Of a DNA stretch of 38,867 nt, positions 32,714-38,867 are shown one piece after another (the first letter of the stretch is position 1; the number at the start of each line of letters is the position of its first letter). Source of the stretch: Deltaproteobacteria bacterium (GTDB lineage: Bacteria; Desulfobacterota; Desulfobacteria; Desulfobacterales; SURF-7). A model generated the notes under the pieces. The model had not been told where the DNA came from, ran no database searches, and saw only the letters and a program-made list of their open reading frames with translations. The position numbers were made by a program, and so were the translations under genes. The stretch spans positions 1 to 38,867 of the forward strand of contig JAFDJC010000003.1 in assembly GCA_019307665.1 (NCBI GenBank), written 5' to 3'.

Positions 32714-33643
32714 TCAATAGCTCTTTAACATATCCATAACCATAACGAAGTGCGCTTTGGCAGCTAACTGAAATTTGTACCAATGGGTGTTTTCAAAATT
32801 TGCAGAGGCCTCAAGATCTTCTCCTTCTCGATCTTTAACGGCCCCATCAACCCATTCATCTTTGTTGTAGCCGAGATCTGGTTTGTTCACATATTCTTTA
32901 ACCTTATTGACTCTGTCATCATAATCTTCAGAATTAATTATTCTTCTGAAGTCTTTTTCGACATGCATCCAGTAAATTTTCCCTTTTCGTGAAGTCCTAA
33001 GTTCCTGAAAAATTCGCTTGCAAGCCTGAATCGCTATTTTCTGATTGTTTCTTTTACGATATGGTTTATCAAAGCGATAGTCATTCCAGGTTGTGGATAT
33101 TTCATCCGGCAAATGACCAACATCAGCGTGACCGATATTCAGTGCTAAAGACCGAAATGGATTACGCCAGTGAAAAACGGAGTTCCAATCTTCCTCATAC
33201 CCTGTAAAATTTTGATGAGACCATGTATCAGCAAACGTATGAATGGCAATCCCGGTTCTATAGAGATCGCCTGTGTTCAGTGCTGTTTTTATAAGTTTTC
33301 GGGCATTTTGGGAGTCAGGGGTTGTGCTGTATTTATTATGTACGCCTTTAATTGGCCGAATATTATCGCCAGGCAAGAAATGAAACGGAACATAAACAAA
33401 TTTTTGAATCTCATATACAAGAGATTTCACCGACATGGACTGCGTCATAACGGGCCGGTAGAATCCGCGATTAGTCTTTATGCCAAATGGAAATTGTGGT
33501 GGACCATCTTTTTTGGGATACTGACTTTCATTATTGTCATCTACATACTGAGAGGCATAAGCAATGACATATGATTCATCGTTGCTGAAACCTGCCTTGT
33601 TGGCCAATGCATAGGTTACATAAAAATGAAAATCCTTTTCCAT
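32714..33643 (-). CDS. DUF6765-like protein, possible zinc phospholipase-C-like fold
   Basis: This 309-aa protein opens MEKDFHFYVTYALANKAGFS and carries His/Asp motifs spaced as in zinc-dependent phospholipase C or S1/P1 nuclease-like proteins: IAIHTFADTWSHQNFTG, NIGHADVGHLPDE and VPFHFLPGD. I recall such proteins as DUF6765; activity is unproven. There is no signal peptide. Its ribosome binding site is a perfect AGGAGGTGAT, the strongest in the window. The PLA2-like gene follows after 16 nt, so both should be made together. Confidence 0.75.
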   Translation of the reverse strand: MEKDFHFYVTYALANKAGFSNDESYVIAYASQYVDDNNESQYPKKDGPPQFPFGIKTNRGFYRPVMTQSMSVKSLVYEIQKFVYVPFHFLPGDNIRPIKGVHNKYSTTPDSQNARKLIKTALNTGDLYRTGIAIHTFADTWSHQNFTGYEEDWNSVFHWRNPFRSLALNIGHADVGHLPDEISTTWNDYRFDKPYRKRNNQKIAIQACKRIFQELRTSRKGKIYWMHVEKDFRRIINSEDYDDRVNKVKEYVNKPDLGYNKDEWVDGAVKDREGEDLEASANFENTHWYKFQLAAKAHFVMVMDMLKSY

Positions 33644-33779
33644 TCATCACCTCCTGCTGATTTTTTATACCTGTTTAACTTACCATAATACAAGCCAGTG
33701 AAAAGTAAAGTTGCGATAGGAGCGATATTTTTAACTGTACGAGTTGATATATCTTGTTAAATGCCTAAAGTCTGCTTAT

Positions 33780-33799
33780 GATACACACTTGTATGTGTC
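33780..33799. promoter_or_regulatory. Inverted repeat upstream of the DUF6765-like gene
   Basis: GATACACAC and GTATGTGTC form a nearly palindromic 20-mer (eight of ten positions pair, one of them G-T). It lies about 140 bp before the start codon, where an operator could be, but no promoter elements could be placed with confidence. Confidence 0.3.
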
Positions 33800-33846
33800 A
33801 AGCGAAAATCGCATTATAATATAGAGGATCGGGTTTTAAAAAGGCG

Positions 33847-33886
33847 AAAAAAAGGGCGTTCCGAATCATTTCGGAACGCCCTTTTT
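33847..33886. terminator. Strong bidirectional intrinsic terminator after dsrP
   Basis: A perfect 12-bp stem (GGGCGTTCCGAA / TTCGGAACGCCC) with a TCAT loop is flanked by seven A on the left and five T on the right, so it works in both directions. On the minus strand it ends the dsrMKJOP operon 28 bp after the dsrP stop. Confidence 0.93.
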
Positions 33887-33913
33887 AAAACTATATCACT
33901 GTATGTTGGCTGA

Positions 33914-35071
33914 CTATGCCGCCACTTCTCTCTTAACCGATACAGCAATTTTAAAAAGGATTGTAAGTATCAAAAAACCGGCACACCATATACCGGCTGT
34001 AATGATCAGTTCCGGAATTGACGGTACATATTCGTTTACCTGGTGGAGTGGAGACGGTACAAACCCGCCTGCGATCATGCCCAGTCCCTTGTCTATCCAT
34101 GTCCCAACAAACACACATATCAATGCAACAATTAATGTAGTCTCGTTGTTCCTTGTTACAGGTGGAACAAGCAGAATAATAGCGATCACCATCAGTATCA
34201 TCGAAGTCCACATCCAGGGGACAAGCACGCCATGTCCGTGCAAACCAAAAAACAGATACTTCAAGTGGTCGATATGCTCGGGAATGCCGCTGTACATGGC
34301 AACAAAAACTTCACAGATAAAGAAAAAGACATTGGCAATAATGGCATAGGTCACTATTTTTGAAACCGTCTGGATCGCTTTTTTGCCCGGATCAAAATCG
34401 GTTACTTTTCTTATGATAAAACAGATGAGAAGCAGGAAGGCAGGTCCTGCGGCAAATGCTGAAGCAAGAAACCGTGGTGCCAGAATTGCTGTGAGCCAGA
34501 ACCCTCTTCCCGGTAGGCCGCAGTACAACCATGCTGTAACCGTATGGATACCGAATGCCCAGGGAATCGACAGATAGATAACCGGTTTTATCCATTTAGG
34601 GGGTGCCACCGCATTCCGTTCCGCTTCAAGGACTATCCAGCCTATGATTATATTCAAAAACAGATAGCCGTTCAGCACAATCATGTCCCAAAACAGCATT
34701 GAATATGGTGTCGGGTATAGCAACACATTAAATGCACGCATCGGCTGCCCCAGGTCGGCAATGATAAACATCAGGCACATACTGACTGCAGCTATCGCAA
34801 GAAATTCACCCAGGATGGTAATCTTCCCAAAGGCCTTGTGGTCATGTAAATAATAGGGAAGAACCAGCATCACGCCTCCTGCCGCAACACCGACAAGGAA
34901 TGTAAACTGTGCAATGTAGAACCCCCAGGAAACATCACGGCTCATGCCCGTCAAACCCAGACCAAAGCTGAGCTGTTTCAAATAAACGGCAAAACCGACG
35001 CTTACGACACCGAGGAGTGCCAGCACCCATATCCAGTACTTTTTGGTTCCTTTTAACGCAAGTTCAAGCAT
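33914..35071 (-). CDS. dsrP: DsrP, NrfD-family quinol-interacting membrane subunit
   Basis: This 385-aa NrfD/PsrC-type integral membrane protein has about ten helices (WGFYIAQFTFLVGVAAGGVMLVLPYY, YSMLFWDMIVLNGYLFLN, TAWLYCGLPGRGFW are landmarks). It is the membrane partner of the ferredoxin-like DsrO and is thought to exchange electrons with menaquinol in the DsrMKJOP complex. It is the last gene of the operon, 7 nt after dsrO, and is followed by the strong terminator. Confidence 0.95.
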   Translation of the reverse strand: MLELALKGTKKYWIWVLALLGVVSVGFAVYLKQLSFGLGLTGMSRDVSWGFYIAQFTFLVGVAAGGVMLVLPYYLHDHKAFGKITILGEFLAIAAVSMCLMFIIADLGQPMRAFNVLLYPTPYSMLFWDMIVLNGYLFLNIIIGWIVLEAERNAVAPPKWIKPVIYLSIPWAFGIHTVTAWLYCGLPGRGFWLTAILAPRFLASAFAAGPAFLLLICFIIRKVTDFDPGKKAIQTVSKIVTYAIIANVFFFICEVFVAMYSGIPEHIDHLKYLFFGLHGHGVLVPWMWTSMILMVIAIILLVPPVTRNNETTLIVALICVFVGTWIDKGLGMIAGGFVPSPLHQVNEYVPSIPELIITAGIWCAGFLILTILFKIAVSVKREVAA

Positions 35072-35078
35072 AATAACC

Positions 35079-35867
35079 TCACACTATGTAATAAACCGAA
35101 GGCCCTGTTCCCAGGCCCTGTTTCCGCCGAATGGAATAATTTGACGCCAGAAGCTTCCTGACTCCTGATTCCGGATCTCCCAGGTCACCGAATGCAATAA
35201 TTCCGTTTGAAACCTCAACACATGCCGGCTCTTTGCCAACCGCAAGCCTTTCAGCGCAAAAATTGCATTTCTCCACAACACCTTTCATTCTTGTTGGAAA
35301 CCCGGGGTCTGTTTCTTCTATAAAAGGTCTTGGATCCCTGAAATTAAAACTTCTTGATCCATATGGACATGCTGCCATACAGAATCTGCAGCCTATGCAC
35401 CTGTGAAAGTCCATCAGGACGATCCCGTCTTCCCGCTTAAACGTCGCCTTGGTAGGGCATGCCTGCACGCAGGAGGGTTCCTCGCAGTGATTACAAAGCA
35501 CCAGGAACGGCAGGTCTTTTATCCTATCGTTGAGATATTTATTCTCCTTACCTGGAAAGGCGTTTTTATATTTTGTACCCCAGATCCATTTTATTTCATG
35601 GCGCACGTTTTCAAGTTCAGGAACATTATGGATTTTATGGCATGCACTGATTATCGGATAGAGATCATCTTCAGAATTGATCTTTCGGGTATCGATAACC
35701 ATGCCCCAATGTTTTGCTGTCCTGCTGTTTTTACCTTGGGATGTTGCCGGTTCTGCCTTTTCTACATGCTCTTCCGATGAGGCAAACGCATTAAAAACAG
35801 GTTTTGCGCCGATGCCAAGGGCTGAAATTCCAGCTATTTTCAAGAAGCTTCTTCTGCTTTTTTCCAT
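35079..35867 (-). CDS. dsrO: DsrO, periplasmic Tat-exported ferredoxin-like subunit
   Basis: This 262-aa protein has a Tat signal (RRSFLKIAGISALGIG) and the four-cluster ferredoxin pattern of NrfC/DmsB-type subunits. CNHCEEPSCVQACP and CIGCRFCMAACPYG are two full clusters, and CNFCAERL with a later Cys supplies the rest. It would pass electrons between DsrJ and DsrP on the outer face of the membrane. ATG 35867 overlaps the dsrJ stop (TGATG); a GTG one codon upstream is possible. Confidence 0.95.
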   Translation of the reverse strand: MEKSRRSFLKIAGISALGIGAKPVFNAFASSEEHVEKAEPATSQGKNSRTAKHWGMVIDTRKINSEDDLYPIISACHKIHNVPELENVRHEIKWIWGTKYKNAFPGKENKYLNDRIKDLPFLVLCNHCEEPSCVQACPTKATFKREDGIVLMDFHRCIGCRFCMAACPYGSRSFNFRDPRPFIEETDPGFPTRMKGVVEKCNFCAERLAVGKEPACVEVSNGIIAFGDLGDPESGVRKLLASNYSIRRKQGLGTGPSVYYIV

Positions 35868-36262
35868 CACTTCTTCTCCTTTGGGTCAATATGGCAATCC
35901 CAGCAGTAAGGGTCCACCGAAGCATAATTGTGACACCTGTCACAAAATTCGGCTTTGTTTGAATGACATCCCAGACATGATTCTTCCCCGGTGGAAAGGC
36001 TCATGTTATAGACTCTTCCGCTACTGCTAGTATAAACTCTTTCGCCTTCTCTTACGACCGCATTTCGCCAGATATCAAGAATCTGCATGTGTCCGCCCTT
36101 CATTTCCGCTTTGGGCAAAACACAATATTTTGCAGCCTTTGCCCTTTTGGAAAGTTCCGGTTCAGGCGCTGGTGCCGCCTTTCCGAAATTAAACCAGAAC
36201 GGCGTCAAAGCTGCTGCAAAAAAGATAATCAGACCGGCAATGATAAATTTTTTATCATTCAT
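35867..36262 (-). CDS. dsrJ: DsrJ, membrane-anchored triheme cytochrome c
   Basis: This 131-aa protein has an uncleaved N-terminal helix (FIIAGLIIFFAAALTPFWF) and three CxxCH heme sites near the C-terminus (CLGCH, CDRCH, CWDCH), as in DsrJ. ATG 36262 is chosen because GGAGG lies 9 nt before it and it overlaps the dsrK end; the longer in-frame extension runs inside dsrK and has no start signal. It belongs to the periplasmic side of the complex. Confidence 0.95.
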   Translation of the reverse strand: MNDKKFIIAGLIIFFAAALTPFWFNFGKAAPAPEPELSKRAKAAKYCVLPKAEMKGGHMQILDIWRNAVVREGERVYTSSSGRVYNMSLSTGEESCLGCHSNKAEFCDRCHNYASVDPYCWDCHIDPKEKK

Positions 36263-37886
36263 CAGTATCATCCTCCATTCCAGGGAGCGTTTCCCCGCGC
36301 AGGTCCATTGTTGTCTCAGTCCTATCAGGATGCACAAGGGCATTTGCTACCATTTCGTGCAGTCCTGTGACATCTACTTCAGGAACCCAGTAATTCATCA
36401 AATCAGGAAATACCGCCCTGTCAATCGCGCATATGGTCACGAGCATATTCACACCGTGTTTTTCGTGAACATGTTTGACGGCATTAGCTCTCGGAAGGCC
36501 GCCTGCCATCCTTAACTCCATATCTTCACCGGCATTCAGACCTGCTCCGCTTCCACAGCAGAATGTCTGTTCCCGGATCGTGTTCTCCGGCATCTCGTAA
36601 AAATTATTGCATACATTTTGAATGACGTACCTTGGTTCATCAAGCAAACCCATTCCGCGGGCTGGATTGCATGAGTCGTGAAACGTAACGCTCAAATGAT
36701 CGTTCCGGCTCGGATCAAGTTTCAGCTTGTTATGTTTGATAAGGTCTGCTGTAAATTCTGCGATATGAACCATTTTTGTCGACTTTGCATTCTCAAATTT
36801 GGTTCCGGTAATCGGAGAAACCGGTTCCTCGAGAAAATCAGCAGGGCCGTTCATTGTATCCATGTACTGATTGATGACCCGCCACATATGGCCGCATTCG
36901 CCACCCAGAATCCATTTAACACCAAGGCGCTTGGCTTCCGAATACATCTTGGCATTGAGCCGTTTCATTGTCTCATGAGATGTAAAAAAACCGAAATTAC
37001 CGCCCTCCGAAGCATACGTACTCCAGGTGACATTAAATCCATATTCCTTTTCCAGGTAGTCGAAAAGAAGCATGTACCCCATGCAGGTATAGGTCCCGGG
37101 ATCTGCAAAAACATCACCCGACGGTGTTATAAAAAGAATATCAGCTCCTTTTTTATTATACGTCGAATTAACTTTTATGCCGGTGACTTCTTCTATGTCT
37201 TCCTCGAAAAAATCGAGCATATCTTTAAATGCGTGGGGCTGTATGCCAAGATGGTTGCCTGTCCTGAAACAGTTTGCCACCGGAGTCGCAATCCAGTCTA
37301 TATTGAGCCCGATGAGATTTAGAAGTTCCCTGCCCATAATCGTTATCTCTGCCGTATCGATTCCATACGGACAGAAAACCGAACATCTGCGGCACTCAGA
37401 ACACTGAAAAAAATAGTACCACCATTCTTTTAAAACATCGAGTGTCAAGGGCCTGGCGCCTGCAATCTTTCCTAAAATTTTGCCGGCTTTTGTAAAATCA
37501 TTTCTGTATACCGACCGTAATAGTTCGGCACGAACAACCGGCATATTTTTGGGATCGCCTGTTCCAATAAAATAATGGCATTTATCGGCACATGCCCCGC
37601 ACCTTACACAAATGTCCATAAAGACTTTGAATGACCGAAATTTATCCAGCCGCTCCCTGAAGCCTTCGTAAATAATCTCTTTCCAGTTTTCAGGAAGTTT
37701 CCAGTCTTCATCCAGCGGGTTCCATTCCCTTGGATTTGGAAGGCCCAGATACTCAACGCTCTTGGGATTTGACGCGTAGCAGTACATCCCTTTCCTGATG
37801 TTTATCGGCGTATCCATCCACCCTGTTGAAGGCGTATTGTGATCAACCTGAATCAACTCTTCTGCTTTTGGAAGTTCTTCTGACAT
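36255..37886 (-). CDS. dsrK: DsrK, HdrD-like Fe-S catalytic subunit
   Basis: This 543-aa cytoplasmic subunit is related to heterodisulfide reductase HdrD. Two 4Fe-4S motifs are CVRCGACADKC and CSECRRCSVFC. CCG-type cysteine regions follow (GGECGHMWR, FHDSCNPAR, FCCGSGAGL) that bind the noncubane cluster proposed to reduce the DsrC trisulfide or disulfide. The length is as expected. Start and stop overlap dsrM (TAATG) and dsrJ, so the whole operon is coupled. No dsrC or dsrAB lies in the window. Confidence 0.96.
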   Translation of the reverse strand: MSEELPKAEELIQVDHNTPSTGWMDTPINIRKGMYCYASNPKSVEYLGLPNPREWNPLDEDWKLPENWKEIIYEGFRERLDKFRSFKVFMDICVRCGACADKCHYFIGTGDPKNMPVVRAELLRSVYRNDFTKAGKILGKIAGARPLTLDVLKEWWYYFFQCSECRRCSVFCPYGIDTAEITIMGRELLNLIGLNIDWIATPVANCFRTGNHLGIQPHAFKDMLDFFEEDIEEVTGIKVNSTYNKKGADILFITPSGDVFADPGTYTCMGYMLLFDYLEKEYGFNVTWSTYASEGGNFGFFTSHETMKRLNAKMYSEAKRLGVKWILGGECGHMWRVINQYMDTMNGPADFLEEPVSPITGTKFENAKSTKMVHIAEFTADLIKHNKLKLDPSRNDHLSVTFHDSCNPARGMGLLDEPRYVIQNVCNNFYEMPENTIREQTFCCGSGAGLNAGEDMELRMAGGLPRANAVKHVHEKHGVNMLVTICAIDRAVFPDLMNYWVPEVDVTGLHEMVANALVHPDRTETTMDLRGETLPGMEDDTDE

Positions 37887-38867
37887 TATACTTGCTCCTT
37901 TTCAACCGGGAGTCCAACCTCGATCATTTTCTCCCTGAACTCATCTTCATACTCTTCATATGTATGTGTCTTAACCGGGTAGTTCCAGGGATTAACATGC
38001 CTGTTCATACGTGTATCCGTAGTCATATTTCTTGTAGGACTTAGGAAAATACCTCCCATATGCATGAGCTTGCTGAACGGAAAATAGATAAGAAGGGTGC
38101 TGACGAGAAACAGATGAACATAGAAAAGCCCTCCAATACCTTCGGTAACAACCGGTTTCAACGTGACAAGGCTCATGGCAAAGGCTTTTGCACCGACAAC
38201 ATCGATTTTAGTAAAATAGCGCATCAAAATTCCGGTAAAAGCGATTCCCATGATAAGAAAAAGCGGGAAAAAATCAGAGGCAAGGGATATATACTTTATC
38301 CTTGGACTTAATACTCTTCTCAGAAATAAAAAGGAAACCGCTCCCAGGAGGACAAGTCCCGACATAAAGAAACCCGGCAGTCCAACCTGTATCACACTGC
38401 TCATAAATTCTATCCTGAAAAAACTGTCAAGATATTCGAGCATCCGAATGCATACCGGCACCGGCTCAAAGAAAAACCTGAGATGCCTCACTATGACCAC
38501 GAGAAAGGAATAATGAAATGCCAGGGCAAAGACCCACAACCATATTTCCCAGCGATAGGAAATCTTTTTACCGCTGTCTGTGTTCTTGAATGACATCTGG
38601 GTATTCCTGAATAAAGAACGGAAGCAGAGAACTTCAAGAAGCATCCGTACCACAACACCGCCTTTTGTAAACGGATTGTCAATGCTGTTCGCTTTTATCC
38701 ATGGTAATGATTTCTGCTGACCACATGTTGTGGGTATCCTGAAAGGTACCGGTGAACGGGCCCAGCCCATTACACGGTAAATGAAGCCTGCAACAAATAC
38801 CAAGACCGCAAAATACGGAATAACAATCCCAAAAAGAGATTGCAGCCCCAGGACTTCAACACCCACA
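37886..38867 (-). CDS. dsrM: DsrM, cytochrome b-type membrane subunit, N-terminus cut by window edge
   Basis: At least 326 residues are visible of a NarI-like di-heme cytochrome b. It has about five helices, with His in HYSFLVVIVRHLRFF and in YVHLFLVSTLLIYFPFSKLMHMGG, and the Dsr-specific TTCGQQKSLPWIK loop. A GTG at 38866 is in frame, but the frame stays open to the edge. DsrM proteins I recall have about 15-20 more residues before GVEVLGLQSLFG, so the true start probably lies outside the window. DsrM passes quinol electrons to DsrK. Confidence 0.95.
   Translation of the reverse strand, partial: VGVEVLGLQSLFGIVIPYFAVLVFVAGFIYRVMGWARSPVPFRIPTTCGQQKSLPWIKANSIDNPFTKGGVVVRMLLEVLCFRSLFRNTQMSFKNTDSGKKISYRWEIWLWVFALAFHYSFLVVIVRHLRFFFEPVPVCIRMLEYLDSFFRIEFMSSVIQVGLPGFFMSGLVLLGAVSFLFLRRVLSPRIKYISLASDFFPLFLIMGIAFTGILMRYFTKIDVVGAKAFAMSLVTLKPVVTEGIGGLFYVHLFLVSTLLIYFPFSKLMHMGGIFLSPTRNMTTDTRMNRHVNPWNYPVKTHTYEEYEDEFREKMIEVGLPVEKEQV

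Overview
The window most likely comes from a dissimilatory sulfate- or sulfite-reducing deltaproteobacterium (Desulfobacterota, probably Desulfobacterales-like). The clearest sign is a dsrMKJOP operon filling the right end on the minus strand (33914 to the right edge). A strict-anaerobe glycyl-radical enzyme operon and two molybdopterin molybdenumtransferases fit that lifestyle. Identifications come from reading motifs and from memory of families; no search was run.

Layout. (1) 1-651: start of a secreted protein of unknown function (minus strand, cut by the left edge). (2) 896-6625, plus strand: an NAD-dependent epimerase, a Cys-rich membrane protein, a signal-less penicillin-acylase-family Ntn hydrolase preceded by a tandem array of ribosome-binding-site/start-codon units, and a two-domain SDR protein that reads like the Marinobacter alcohol-forming fatty acyl-CoA reductase. 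(3) 6713-11922, minus strand: a compact operon of FadR-type GntR regulator, glycyl radical enzyme, its activase and a PNPOx-like flavin protein. A near-consensus promoter and a TNGTNNNACNA operator lie directly in front of it. (4) 11980-12780: lipoprotein alpha/beta hydrolase. (5) 13293-17940, plus strand: moeA, moeA fused to a periplasmic-binding-protein-like domain, and rtcB. (6) 17987-26952, minus strand: a large membrane spermidine-synthase-like/TPR protein, glucose-6-phosphate isomerase, then methionine aminopeptidase with a SEC-C motif coupled to a putative molybdenum carrier, DUF2062 and rhomboid membrane proteins, a 44-aa ORF and a periplasmic cyclophilin. (7) 26988-27746: a decayed helicase/RNase-H-like gene. 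(8) 27899-30684, plus strand: K+ channel, YbjN-like protein, PspA and DUF4178 protein, a likely envelope-stress cassette. (9) 30938-33643, minus strand: a rearranged patch with a receiver domain joined to a DUF2283-like start, a frameshifted small gene, REP-like palindromes with a 38-bp tandem duplication, a PLA2-like protein carrying a GGDEF-like tail, and a DUF6765-like protein. (10) A strong bidirectional hairpin terminator and then dsrP, dsrO, dsrJ, dsrK and dsrM.

The parts most worth following up are the repeated translation-start array (2329-2407), the glycyl-radical operon of unknown substrate with its readable control region, the fatty acyl-CoA reductase (possible wax-ester or ether-lipid chemistry), the PspA/K+-channel cassette, and the 31-33.6 kb patch where two neighbouring genes each carry the C-terminal part of a signalling domain fused to an unrelated N-terminus.
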